Source: Prorocentrum cordatum
Lineage: Eukaryota > Sar > Dinophyceae > Prorocentrales > Prorocentraceae
Reading direction: 5' to 3'
NCBI GenBank assembly: GCA_963575745.1
Contig: CAUYUJ010018628.1
Coordinates: forward strand, 124,595-188,594
Length of the DNA: 64,000 nt
Shown: one piece after another, positions 9,158 through 20,067 of the stretch
Position numbering within the stretch: the stretch's first letter is position 1
Layout of the letters: each line of letters starts with the position of its first letter
Program-made: the position numbers and the translations under genes
Notes under the pieces: model-generated
Told to the model about the DNA's origin: nothing
The model's database searches: none
Seen by the model: the letters and a program-made list of their open reading frames with translations, nothing else

Positions 9158-9338
9158 TGTAGGTCGGGCATGTCCGCGTATACGGGCGCAGTTGAACCAG
9201 ACAGGGTAGTTCGGTTCTCGAGTGAGCGCGAAGGTAACTGGAACCAGACAAGGTAGATTGGCGCGAAGGTAATTGGAACCAGACAAGTTGTTCTGTTCTC
9301 GAGTGCTCCTCCTGTGGAGGGACATGCCCGACTTAACC
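9158..9338. mobile_element. MITE-like element, GTCGGGCATGTCC family
   Basis: The left end GTGTAGGTCGGGCATGTCC faces the right end GGACATGCCCGACTTAAC. Inside, GAACCAGACA-GGTAGTTC-type units are repeated. The relative at 41201-41527 has almost the same ends. Confidence 0.65.
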
Positions 9339-10099
9339 CCAGGTGAGCAGACCCTGCGGCCCTCGAGGGCGGGGCCTTTTTCCGGAACGCCGCACGTCGC
9401 CGCATGCGGCGAGGGCACTGGAGGAGAGGCCGTGGGAGAAGGTCTCTCCAGGGGCAGGAGGCCCGCGGAACTCTGGTCCTGGATCGGCCCTGGGTATCAC
9501 CGCCGCCCTGATCAGAGTGTTGTGTGTGTGCGTGGGTCGAGGCATCGGAGCGGCAAGCCATCACCTGCTCTAGAGGTCACTCCGTCTCCGCCACCGCCGA
9601 ACAAACGGCTGCGGTATCCCCAGTCAGCTGGTCGCGACGAAGTCGATGCCGACACCCCCCCTTTGAGAGCCAGGCCCCCGGAGGGGCGTTGCGCCTCGGG
9701 GGAAACGGCGCCGCACGCGCCGCACACGCTCAGCGCACCTCCGCGCCAGCCAACCGCAAAGGACTTCCGACCTCCAGGGTCCGAAGCCTCCAAGGAGGAG
9801 GAGGAGGACGAGGAGGACGAGGAGGAGAAGGAGGAGGAGGACGACGAGGAGGAGGAGGAGGAGGAGGAGGAGGAGGTAGGCTCGCGCCCGAACCAGCGCC
9901 CCCACCGCGCCCGTGGGCGGGGCGCGCGGGGGGTGCTCCCTGCGGGGCCTCACTGCAAGGCGCCGCCGTCGCGCGCCTCCCGCCGCGGGCCCGCAGCCTC
10001 GCCCCCAGCTCGCTCGGCGCGCAGAGGCGGCGCGCGAGCACGCCCCCGGGTGCGGTCCGCGCGGCGGGAGCGCAGGGAGGAGGGCTCCGGCTGGCCGCC
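9339..10099. other. GC-rich DNA without recognisable genes, with a (GGA)n block
   Basis: Long frames here arise from G+C bias and from the GGA/GAC tract at 9789-9882. None shows a conserved motif or a credible start, and the strands contain mutually overlapping frames. Confidence 0.55.
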
Positions 10100-10225
10100 G
10101 GACGTCCATTCCCCGTGCGTCTATTTCGGTTTCGTGCGCGTTTGTTGTGTGCTCGATGGTCCAGGATGCTCCTCGATGGTTCTCGCCGAGAGAAAAAAAT
10201 GCACACGTCCGAGCGATGCCAAGCT
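10100..10225. repeat. Dispersed repeat, copies near 26516-26632 and 27548-27610
   Basis: The string from ACGTCCATTCCC through CAGGATGCTCCT and GCCGAGA to GCACACGTCCGAGCGAT is present here and at 26.5 kb, with a more diverged part at 27.55 kb. It is probably a fragment of an interspersed element. 10226-10750 holds nothing I recognise. Confidence 0.65.
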
Positions 10226-10751
10226 GGATTGGGGCGCGAGTGGGCGATACGTGCCCCTTGGGGCTAGCTGTCCGACACTTTGCTCACGCCTTTTTGATAT
10301 GACGACCATGGGCAACATTGACATCCCCAACTGCAATGGCATTAATCAAACTGCGACGACGTCATGATGTAACATCACAGACGGCACGACCGTGAAGCTT
10401 GGAACTTTCAGCTGAGGCCCGAAGAGGTTGTTGTTGTTATCGTTCAAGAACGGCGTGGGTGGCCTCCAAACACAATTGGCAATCATTGTTTGGCCAAGCG
10501 TGCCGGTGGTAAATGCGTGTGCGCGTGTCAGAATGCTGCTCGAGTACCTGGAGCAGGCGGCAATCCTGGTATCAACGCTGGACGGACCAGCACAGCAGCC
10601 GATCACAATACGGCCGCGTGGGCCAACATCATGATCAGCCTCTTTGACAAACATACTGCTCCTGGACTGGATTCAGAGGGCAATCGTAGTACCATGTCCG
10701 AGCTGTTCGCTCGAGAATTCAATTTACGTGACCTTGAGGTCTGCGAGAGAA

Positions 10752-11060
10752 CACGCACACAGACACACACACACACCATATACACATCCACACACACACA
10801 CACGGACACACTCTCGCACACACGCGCACCCATGTCCCTCCGACGCGTCAGTCTCCAACTAGCGGATTGCGACTGGGGCACACGTAAAGCACATCGCTTC
10901 CCCGTGAAGCGACGCGTCGAGAGAAAACACACACACACACGCGCACATACGCACACGCCCCCCCAACACACACATACACACATACACATATACACACACA
11001 CGCACAACACGCACAAACACACACACAAACACACACACGCCTACACGCCCACACGCGGTT
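10752..11060. repeat. Two (AC)n-rich microsatellite blocks
   Basis: CA-rich tracts at about 10757-10830 and 10927-11055 are separated by ~95 bp of unique DNA. Confidence 0.85.
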
Positions 11061-11868
11061 TCAAGTGAAGCTCGCGTGAAGATGACAAACGCACCACTGA
11101 GGTTGGTGGTATTCTGCGACTGCTGCGCGTGGGCATGCTTTGATGCGGTCGCATACGCCGCCAGCCTGCACGACACGATCACGTGCGCATGCTATGCCGC
11201 TGGAGACAGTGAGCCTGAATCATATGCGCACGGCGCACCTTTGCGCGCGGCGAGGCGCGTGCACCAGCCGAGATGTTTGTGCACTGCAAGGGAGCGCGGT
11301 TCGGCCAGTTGTTCTTTGAGGTCCGACGACTGCAGGAACATGCGATCGTCTGCGAAGTTTCTTCCCCCCGAACCTGATGGATGACCCCAAAGTGTCGGAA
11401 TAGCTCGTGTGCGAAAGCCGCCGCGTTGAAGCAGCAGCCGTTTCCAACAACCTATCATATCAATTCCGCGGCGTGCCCGCTGCGAAAGGCTAACGGAGTC
11501 AACAAGCGCACCGGCTGATGGGAGCGACGAGACTACAACCCTCTGCGCGTGGGTGCCCCCAACTTTGATGACCACCCGGCATACCCTGCCTCTGCTACAT
11601 ATTGGTCCTCCGGCAGGAGAAGGCCTCAATGCCACCATCCGGCCAGGCAGAACCATGCAAACCTTTGACCAGAGGTCTCCTGCAGAATGCTCGTCTGCAA
11701 TCAGCGAGGCATGGACGACGCTCGAGCTCGCCTTCTGAAGCACGTGATGAAGAGCAACGAGATCGACCGGTTCGACCAGCAAGACCGAGATCGACGGTGC
11801 AGCAGACGACACAAGCTGAGGGGGCACTACATTATGATAGCAACAGGCCTATGGACCGCTGCGGCACT
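11061..11868. other. Unassigned DNA
   Basis: No repeat structure, hairpin or coding frame that I would defend. The longest frame (211 codons, minus) lacks recognisable motifs. Confidence 0.5.
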
Positions 11869-12037
11869 TTAGTCAAGACGCTGAAATAAGGAACTGTTAG
11901 GGTTCGGAAGGGGCTCGGTGTTCCCCAGGTTCCTCCATGGCTGTCCCTCTCGCCCTCCTCGGGCACGGAGGCGCTTTCAGGGCCAAAAAGGGGCTTCGTT
12001 CCTCATTGAGCGTTCTTTCTTTCAGCGGCCCGACTGC
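11869..12037. mobile_element. Tc1/mariner-like MITE, copy A (inverted relative to 32161)
   Basis: The sequence from AGTCAAGACGCTGAAATAAG to TTTCAGCGGCCCGACTG matches the reverse complement of 32161-32331 along its length. The TA CAGTC end is intact in the other copy and eroded here (TTTAGTC). Confidence 0.7.
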
Positions 12038-12279
12038 ATGTTCAGCGTATCTTTCCCGGTGTGTAGTAACCCGAAGCTTACCAGCAAGACCGAGAAGCTT
12101 ATGGCCGACGTCGAACGCACGGGTACGATCTGGAATAAGGCGGGGCCGTCCCGCCGCCGAGCGCCCTGCGCTACCGTGGGCCGCGCACCCGCGCCCCTGC
12201 AGGTGGCGAGCATCCAGGCAAGAGCGTGCGAGGCCTGGCTGGGCGACGCCTCCTGGCTGATTGGCAGATGCCTCCCCTT

Positions 12280-12486
12280 TCGACTACACGCAAGAGTGAC
12301 CCTGTTTCTACACGCAAGAGTGACCCTGAGCAAGAGAGACCTTTGGTGCGCGGCCCACTGGGGGCCGCGGGGGGACCAAGCACGAGCGCGCAAGACGAGA
12401 ATATCGCATCGCGCTCGGCGATCGGGGTCCCCATGGGACCGCACCAAAGGTCACTCTGGCGAAAGGTCACTCTTACGTGTAGTCGA
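12280..12486. mobile_element. MITE-like hairpin with CTACACGCAAGAGTGACC ends
   Basis: TCGACTACACGCAAGAGTGA at the left faces TCACTCTTACGTGTAGTCGA at the right. The terminal unit CTACACGCAAGAGTGACC is duplicated on the left. The inner part pairs ACCTTTGGTGCG with CGCACCAAAGGT. Confidence 0.75.
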
Positions 12487-12663
12487 CCGGTGTCCTTCGT
12501 GGGCGCTGAAAACGACAAAGACTTCGTGCTGGTTCTGGGGCCGTCCGTCCCCAACTCCCGCTGCCGTTGGGTTCTGGCTCCGGTTCCGGGTCCACTCCGG
12601 GAACAACTTTGCTGCACTGCCTCGGGGAGCCACTCTTCACACCGTTTCATGGGACGCACAGAG

Positions 12664-12863
<200 letters not shown>

Positions 12864-13359
12864 ATGTCCTCCTTGGAGGCGCGCGTCCGACCCGAAGTTA
12901 AAGTATGCCCATCTTGTAGTACATCGTTTCGCGAGCGGTGCGGCCAGAAAGCGCCCGCCACGGCGCATGTACCATACGACTTCTTGGTGCGCGCGTCGCC
13001 CCTGGGGGGCGACGCACATAGAGTATGAGCAGAAGTATGTTGGGGCGACGGCGATCTCATGCTCCCGAGACAACGTCCTGAGATTAAGAATGCCCAGGTC
13101 CGGCCCTGCCGCATCCGGGGCCCTCTGGGCACGAGGCCCGCCTCGGCCGCCGAGGCCCAAGAGCGGGCCAAGGGCACTGCGGCGCTCGGTGCGGCGGAGG
13201 CATCGAAGAAGGCAGCCTCGGACAAGGCATCCGGGGTCTGGAAGCCAGTGGCACTCCAATGGTGCATCGGCCAGGGGCATCGCCAACGCCCTCGTCACAC
13301 AAGGAATCCTCCAGGGTCTGAAGCCTCCTGGGCACATTCCTTGGCCAATGCCCCCACTG
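12864..13359 (+). other. Unassigned DNA with a possible Ala-rich coding relic
   Basis: The frame at 13059-13350 reads ASAAEAQERAKGTAALGAAE and SKKAASDKASGVWKP, which looks protein-like. It lacks a credible start or splice signals and is cut by the MITE at 13360. It may be a retroposed or exonic fragment. Confidence 0.3.
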
Positions 13360-13516
13360 TACAGTCGGACTTCATTGGGCAGGACACGCGAGAGGACAAA
13401 AGACCCTTCCGAGGGCCACATTGCCGTAGGAATGCAGGAGGCACGGGTCGCGAGACACAGGACGCAAAAATACCCTTGATTTGGCAGGGTCGACCTACTC
13501 ATCCGGGCCGACTGTA
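13360..13516. mobile_element. TA-flanked MITE (TACAGTCGGAC ends), copy 1
   Basis: TA|CAGTCGGAC at the left and GGCCGACTG|TA at the right are typical of Tc1/mariner-type ends with TA target duplication. The interior (GGACACGCGAGAGGACA, GGGTCG-GAGACACAGGACGCAA, TGGCAGGGTCGACCTACT) recurs at 61525-61678. Confidence 0.8.
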
Positions 13517-14749
13517 TCCCAGGCTGCGCCCTTGCGGATGAGAGCGGACGAGCTGAGCTGCAGCGCCGCGTTTCTGCGACGGATCGTCTGCAAAGCTGGC
13601 GTGGCGGTCAGGGTAGCGCCTGCCCGACACTCCGCGATGCCGACGCGGGGAAGAAGACATCTTCGGCACCGTGTCGCGCACGGCGGGGGCTATCCGGTGC
13701 AGCTCTGTGAGGTGCCCAGAACTGTAAGTCATCCTGCTGTTGCCCAAGGCCCTTCTCCAGGTCAGCTGCGGCTCTGGTCCGTTCCGTCTGGTCCGCAACC
13801 AGTGAGAAGCGCCTCCTACTAAATGATATGGTGTAATGACTTCCCCCTTCCACCCGCTGGCCACAACTTTCTGTCCAAGCTCCTGTTCACCACCTATCCT
13901 TCGCCCCTTCAACCTCCTCATCAATACCTTTCCGACCCGAAAGTCTCTTTCTTATCATATCAACCCCAATAGGATATCGGCGGGCAGTCCTTGTTCCGCG
14001 TGTCCTCGCAGTGGCGCTGATGTCATTACGAGGAAGCATACTCAAGCAACGCCAAAGAGGTGGGCGTGAGAACCTAGTCTTCCTTGCCCAGTAAGAGAGC
14101 ATACGTAGAAGAGACAGAGACATAGAGAGAGAGAGAGAGATAGAAGGAGCGAGAGAGAGGGACAAGCCGAGAAAGAGAAAGAAAGAGAGAGAGAGAGAGA
14201 GCAACGAGCGGATCATATCTAGCAGGGGCGATGAGACGAGCGACGGCAACACATAGTCGGACAGTTCTCGTGGACAAATCATGACGTTCGTTGCCTGTTT
14301 TGCCTCTTGCTGTCACTTCGCCGCGCAATGGTGCCAATGCATCCGCAACTTCTGGAGACTCCACCCGCCAGTGCAGGCAGCGAGATCGCACTCCCCTCCC
14401 TTTAACACCTCGTTTCTTCTCGCCTCCTCGTTACACGCCGCGTCCTTTCAGCAAAGAACCCAACACCGCCCTACAGCCGCTCACCCCTCCGGCTTGCTCT
14501 GCCCGGCTCCTCCCTTCCTCCCCCCCTCCTGTCCGCCTCGCCTCCCACGCAAAATCCTTCGGCAATTTGTTCTCTCGATACGACGCCTTTCACGGAAGAC
14601 TAGATTTACATTCGCAGTTGATGCTTCCAACCATCCTGTGGTGTTGGGTCCTCGTTGCGAAGAGACATCACCCCGCGTTCCTCCTTCTGCTGCCCCCTCC
14701 TCCCTTCTCCCATCCTTGCCTCTGCCCTCCGTACCAAGTGCAGCGATTC
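13517..14749. other. Unassigned DNA with a (GA)n stretch
   Basis: Interrupted (GA)n occurs at about 14115-14200. The remainder is C/T-rich with no defensible gene. Confidence 0.5.
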
Positions 14750-15450
14750 GTGGCCACATAGGAAGCTCCACCGAAGGCCCCAGTGGCAGCGCCCGCATGC
14801 AATTCCACGTCCGTTTCGGTGCACCCCTCACATCCTTCGTGGCCCCATGGGGAGCTCCACCTAAAGCCCCAGTGGCAGCGCCCGGATGCGGTCCCACCCT
14901 CCATATCGCTGCACACCCGTCACACGTTTCGTGTCCCCTTGAGGAGCCCCACCGAAGGCCCCATTGGCAGCGCCCGCATGCACTTCCACCCTCCATTTCG
15001 CTGCACCCCTCACACGTTTCGTGGCCCCCTAGGGAGCCCCACCAGAGGCCCCAGTGTAGCCCCATAGGGAGCCCCACCAAAGGCCCCAGTGGAAGCGCGC
15101 GCATGCAATTCCAACCTCCATGTTGCCACACACACACACACACACGCACACCTTGCACGCTTCGTGACCCCATAGGGAGCCCCACCGGATGCCCCAGGGG
15201 CAACGCCCGCATGCAGTTCCACCCCCAGTCCGGCACAACCCTTTACACGTTTCGATGTCCCATAGGGAGCTCCACCGAAGGCCCCACTCGCAGCGCGCGC
15301 ATGCTGTTCCACTCCCATTTCGGTGCACCCCGCACACGCTTCGTGGCCCCATAAGAGGCTCCACCGAAGGCCCAAGTGGTAGCGCCCGCATGGCGGTCCC
15401 GCCTCATTTCGGCACACCCTTCACGCGCTCCGTGGCCCCATAAGAGGATC
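14750..15450. repeat. ~88-bp minisatellite, 8-9 diverged copies
   Basis: The unit contains GGCCCCATAGGGAGC-CCACCGAAGGCCCCAGTGGCAGCGCCCGCATG and a TTTCGGTGCACCCCTCACACGCTTCGTGG part. Copies start near 14753, 14840, 14930, 15018, 15168, 15257, 15343 and 15433. A truncated copy lies at 15058 and a (CA)n run at 15128-15150. The open frame through it (357 codons) is a by-product. Confidence 0.85.
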
Positions 15451-16261
15451 CACCAACGGCAATACTCACAACGACGGTACCCACAACTGCAGATGGTTGG
15501 GCCCTTCGTCTGGCTAATTTTGTCAGTCCCAGGGCCTGGTGCAGCTGTCGCCCTTGACGTCGTGCCATAAGACATCTGGGGCCAACCAGCCTCGAACTCA
15601 TCCCTATCCCCAGGACTGGCGAGCCAAAAGGCTGTGGACAATCTTGGGGGTGCATCCTCCTTAGAACTCGAGGGAACCCCTAGGATCGGCATCGAGGAGA
15701 GGTGATGCCACTCATAGGGCTCGGGATCTGTCTCAGGCTGGCCTTGGGGAACATTCTCCGTCGACCTCTGCTGGCTCTGACGTGCCGTAGCGCTCCCGCA
15801 AACCATTGGGGCCATCGGGGGATACAGGAATTTACTGTGGGGCACCTGGTGGCTGACCCACCTTCCGATCGGACGTGTGCGTTCCCGACATTGGGTCCCC
15901 CCGGCGTGACTCCCCCCTGCCTCCTCCTGCTCGGCCACCCGTTTCTCCTGTAGACTCCTTCTCCTTCTCCAAGACTGACGTGCAGCCAGAGCGGGCCAGG
16001 CGTTTCGCTCGAGACCTGCTCACTGCTCATGCCGAATGAGGTTCGAACAGACCATCAAGCTCACGAACAGATGGCGGCACCTTTTCCAAATGAAGCTGTC
16101 GCTTTGGCGTCGCGCACACTCGGTCCAAACACCCCAAAGCTACTTACTCGGATGGAGGGCGGTTCCTTGTTGACAGAACCCAATGCGGCCTCAAGAGTCT
16201 GTTCTACCAGAACAATTTAAAGCTGGTCTGGGCAACTGAAAGAAACACAGTGCACAATTTC
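15451..16261. other. Unassigned DNA
   Basis: No structure or coding frame recognised on either strand. Confidence 0.45.
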
Positions 16262-16500
16262 TCTTGGCATTGCGTGGCGTTGGTTGATGGTGCTGGGCAT
16301 TGCTTGACATTGCTTGACATTGTTTGGCATTGCTTGGAATCGCTTGGCCTTGCTTGGCATTGCATAGCTTTGCATGGTATTTGCACGGCGTTGCTTGGAA
16401 TCGTTGCTTGGCATTGCTCGGAGCTGCTTGGCACTGCTTAGCATTGCTTGGCGTTGCTTGGCATTGCTAGGCACATATTGGCATCGCTTGCCACGATTTG
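16262..16500. repeat. Degenerate ~10-bp TTGGCATTGC array
   Basis: GGCATTGCTT-type words repeat irregularly across ~240 bp. The longer array at 39400-40105 uses the related word TTTGCATTGC. Confidence 0.8.
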
Positions 16501-18537
16501 GTGTTGATCGGGTAACTTCGAAGAGCTCAGGCAAGGAACTTCGAGGAATCCAAAGCACAAGCCCAAGGCAAGAACTAGGGAGCCTCGAGGAACCGAAAGC
16601 AACAAACGAAAACCAACGAACCAGAGGACGCTGGGGACCCCCCATGGGGAATCACGTCGCCCCCACCCATGAGAAACCTTAGACAAAGACCACATGGGGA
16701 AAACGGGCGCGCACTAGATTTCTCACACTATAACGCTTCCAAAGATGGAGGGCGGAACGTTTTCGGAATTTGGCTCTCGCCTCGGCGCCGCACCCAGTCG
16801 CCCGAAACCTTCCCACCAGCTGCAGAGGGGGCTCCTTTTCAAAATGGGGCTTCGGCCTGAGGGGCCATCTTCTCATGGCCCGAACACACGGAGCGAAGGC
16901 CGCACGCTTGAAACATGGGACCCTCGCTTGCTATTCGACAGCTCTGACGCGTTCTGCCAGCGCGCAGCGCTGCTACACGGCGTGGTGGCGCATCCTTCTT
17001 GCAAGCGGGGCGATCGCTGGATACCACTTCCGCAGGCTTTGAGGCACTACGAATTTGCATGGCGTGCTGTGGGCAATGCCCCAATCCGTGCTTGCGCTGA
17101 AGGGGCCCCCGCGGAAATTGAAAGGTTTGGCGAACAGTTCCCGCCGACTTTGGTGGCCGGCTGGGTTCCCGGGTTCCCGGTTCCGGGTGCCCCGGTTCCT
17201 GGTCAGTGGTTCCGGGCCGATTTCGGTGGGTTCAGGGCTCCTGGGTTTCCGGTGGATCTCCTTATCGATCGAGCCATCCACTGAATGAGGATTTTCTCTG
17301 GTGCAGTGAATCCTTTACAAAGCGAGGTCTCGCCTAAAAGGCCAGCGCAAGAGGCGCTCGTCTTTCGGGGGGGGGCGCTTCCCGCGGTGGAGAGAAATAC
17401 TTGTGGGGATCCATGGGGAGAGCACGTATAACAAGAACGGTATTGCAACACGGTTACTGCACCCGGGGTTTACTATGGTCCCTTATTCCTCCTCCTCCGC
17501 CATCCTCCATCCTTCTATCCAAATTCTTCTGCCTCTCAACCTCCTCCGCTTTCTCTCTCCTCCTCATCCCTCCCCATTCCTCACCATCTGCCTTGTCTTA
17601 AATGTTCCTCCTCCTCCTCCTTCTCTTCCATCTCCTCCTTCTCCTCCCTCTACGACCTCTTAGTACGAGTACTATTCGCAGGAACCGACCAGAACGATGT
17701 TAAAAACAAGATGCGCGTACAACGACCAACGAAACGAGGCCCAACGTTTGACACGAACGTTGAAAATGAAGCTGGAGCTAAACGAGAACAAACGGGGAAG
17801 CGGGCCGTTTAAAACAACAACGAACAACGAAACGACACAACAACAAAACACGACACGAAAAACATAACAAGGGATCAAGCAAAGCTAAACTGTTTAGCTT
17901 TGTTTGATCCCTTTGATTCCTTGATCCCTGTTTAACAGCGTTGTGGTTCTGTCCTTGGATACTCTCTTATCGCTCCAGATTATCTGCGAGCTGGGCGCCT
18001 GTGTTCCCGCATGCCGTCTTCTAGAGCACAGGATCACAGGTTGTGAATATGGATTGGTTTACGCATCACACTGCAACAGTGGCCTCATGTCAGGATCGGC
18101 GCTGTGTCCCATCGTAGAAAAAAAAGGCGCTCTCTCCCCAGTCCGAACCACAAGTTTGGGATCCGAACCCTCCCTCGTCGTTGCCGCCCGCTCCTTTCCC
18201 GTCCTCCGTCTTGCCGTGGTCCCTCTGCGACTCCCGTTCCTCCTGCCCCTGCTTCTGCTACTGCTGCTACTGTTCCTCCCTTTCCTCCTGTTCGTCCTTC
18301 TGCTTATCCTCGTGATCATCCGCCGCCTCCTTTTACACCTGCGCCACTGCATACGACTTGACTTTGTTTGTTCTCGAGCAGAACACGAGAAGGCCTTTCG
18401 GGGGGGCCCAGGTCCGCTATTACACCCGTGGGCGGTCGAAGGCAAGAAAGCGTTATAGGAAGGGATGGACTGGAGGGGTCAGATGCAAGATACGACGCGA
18501 GCCCACACAGCTCGCCCTCCTCCCCTCTGCTTCCCGT
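16501..18537. other. Unassigned DNA with one long palindrome
   Basis: The only clear structure is the hairpin at 17871-17912, where GGGATCAAGCAAAGCTAAAC meets GTTTAGCTTTGTTTGATCCC (one mismatch). A 179-codon frame from ATG 16745 crosses low-complexity CCGGGTTCC repeats and is not convincing. C/T-rich DNA lies at 17480-17650. Confidence 0.5.
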
Positions 18538-18644
18538 TCCCACTCCTCCTCCTCCTCCTCCTCCTCCTCCTCCTCCTCCTCCTCCTCCTCCTCCTCCTCC
18601 TCCTCCCTCCTCCTCCTCCCCCTCCCCCTCCCCCTCCCCCTCCT
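18538..18644. repeat. (CCT)n tract upstream of LINE 2
   Basis: Pure CCT units (18542-18620) followed by CCTCCCCCTCC variants. This is the target microsatellite for LINE 2. Confidence 0.9.
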
Positions 18645-18660
18645 CCTTCGCATTCCTCCT
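18645..18660. repeat. Target-site duplication, 5' copy of LINE 2
   Basis: CCTTCGCATTCCTCCT, repeated at 25544-25559 after the element's 3' end. The next base is the first base of the spliced leader. Confidence 0.75.
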
Positions 18661-18682
18661 TCCGTAGCCATTTTGGCTCAAG
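18661..18682 (+). other. Exact dinoflagellate spliced leader at the 5' end of LINE 2
   Basis: TCCGTAGCCATTTTGG then CTCAAG, all 22 nt matching the DinoSL. It directly abuts the (CCT)n target DNA, as in LINE 1 but on the opposite strand. Confidence 0.95.
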
Positions 18683-18708
18683 GTTTTGGTTTCCCCTGGG
18701 AACAAAGT

Positions 18709-18732
18709 GGATACCGCTAGTCCGCGGCCAGC
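18709..18732 (+). promoter_or_regulatory. 24-nt leader motif shared with LINE 1
   Basis: GGATACCGCT followed by AGTCCGCGGCCAGC, 21/24 identical to the LINE 1 block at 5982-6005 (minus). Confidence 0.5.
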
Positions 18733-18872
18733 TTTCGTCTTTCGCCTGGTTCGCCCCAGGCAGAGCGCCGTGCGGTCCGCCCCGCACGGCCCAGCCCCAC
18801 CACGGCCCGCTTGCCCTGCCTCGCGTGGTTCCTCGTCGCGTGCGCACTCGACCTGCCCGTCCGCCAATCGGC

Positions 18873-20012
18873 ATGGCGCCCAGGTCTCGCAGCACGGAGG
18901 CAGGCCCATGGTATTGCAAGTGGTGCAAGCATGAGCCTACAGGTACGAGCTGGATCAACCGTGGTGATCGAAAGTGGTGTGGCAAGTGTGGCATCCCCAA
19001 AGGCTCCGCCTTCTACGGGGTGCCCCCGCCCAAGGTTCCAGTGCAGCGCTCTCATGAATTGGCCACGAAGCGTGAGAAGCTCCTCACCAAGCAGATGGAA
19101 GAGTTGCAGCAGCGCATGCAGAAGCTGGTCGGCAGTCATAATGGTACGGAGTTGGAATCCAAGGAACCCGCCATTCCGCCCTGGGCCAAGGGCACTGGAG
19201 TGGCGGTCAAGCGTGAACGCCTCGCCAAGCTCGGCAGCTTGCTCAAGCTCCTGTCGGGGCCTGAGGACGCCGAGCAGCGGGCGGTGTATGAAGCAGAGAA
19301 GCAGCGTTTGCAGGCCGAGCTACAGGCCGACAAACCTATCGAGGCCAATCTGCAGGGGCTCACCAGTCAGCTCAAGACCGCTCGCACGAAGCTGTCCAGC
19401 ATCGCTGTCCAAAAAGAGGCTGCTCGTGCGACGCTGGAGAAGGCCAAGCTGGCCCTGGCGCAGGTCGAGCAGGACGAACAAGTTGCTAACAAACATATCT
19501 TGGAGCTGGAGGAGAGGTTGCGCCATGTGGTCGGACCCGCGGTGCAGTTCGATGACAAGTCACCGTCTCTGTCCACCTTCTTGCCAGGCATGGAGGCCAC
19601 GGTCGAGCAGTTCGACGCTGTGGTCCGTGCGCTGGGCGGTTCGGAGCGGTTCAGCACAGACCTCATCGCCATGCGCGCGCTGGTGCAGAAGCTCAAGGAA
19701 GCCCCAGAGGTTACAGCTGCACCCGAACCGCCTCAGCACGAGACTCAGTCCACTCCTCCTGAGGCTCGAGAATCCATGGATATCGACGATGACGAAGACC
19801 AGGATCGTGCTAATGCTCACGCTGATGGCCTGGACGGTCGCACATGCCGTGAACATCTCAAAGAGCGTGGCATCGACGTCGACGTGGGCGGGGAAGATGA
19901 CGAGATTGACGACACTAAGGAGCGTGAGCTTCGTGACAAGCTCAAGCGTCATTTGGCCCAAGTTCACTCGCTTACCAAGAAGTTCAAGACCAGTGGTGCG
20001 ACCGCCGCGTAG
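18873..20012 (+). CDS. LINE 2 ORF1 protein with CCCC zinc finger and coiled coil
   Basis: The 379-residue frame opens at ATG 18873 (MAPRSRSTEAGPWYCKWC). Residues ~14-36 hold C-x2-C...C-x2-C (WYCKWCKHEP... and KWCGKCG), a compact zinc ribbon. Residues ~65-230 are heptad-rich and strongly charged (QMEELQQRMQKLVG, EKQRLQAELQ, ATLEKAKLALAQVEQDEQ), predicting a long coiled coil. The C-terminal part has an acidic stretch (DIDDDEDQD) and a basic helical end (ERELRDKLKRHLAQVH). Upstream poly-Leu/Pro codons belong to the microsatellite, not the protein. It presumably binds element RNA; that role is inferred from its position. The frame is intact and ends at TAG. Confidence 0.8.
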   Translation: MAPRSRSTEAGPWYCKWCKHEPTGTSWINRGDRKWCGKCGIPKGSAFYGVPPPKVPVQRSHELATKREKLLTKQMEELQQRMQKLVGSHNGTELESKEPAIPPWAKGTGVAVKRERLAKLGSLLKLLSGPEDAEQRAVYEAEKQRLQAELQADKPIEANLQGLTSQLKTARTKLSSIAVQKEAARATLEKAKLALAQVEQDEQVANKHILELEERLRHVVGPAVQFDDKSPSLSTFLPGMEATVEQFDAVVRALGGSERFSTDLIAMRALVQKLKEAPEVTAAPEPPQHETQSTPPEARESMDIDDDEDQDRANAHADGLDGRTCREHLKERGIDVDVGGEDDEIDDTKERELRDKLKRHLAQVHSLTKKFKTSGATAA

Positions 20013-20067
20013 TGTGATCGGGCCGCTTGCTGTGGTTCTGTTCTGTCTATGCTCTCCTTTTGTTGCA

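Noticed and set aside
16745-17284. 179-codon frame with ATG start
   Set aside because: The C-terminal part is a CCGGGTTCCCGG-type low-complexity repeat and no motif or splice context supports it.
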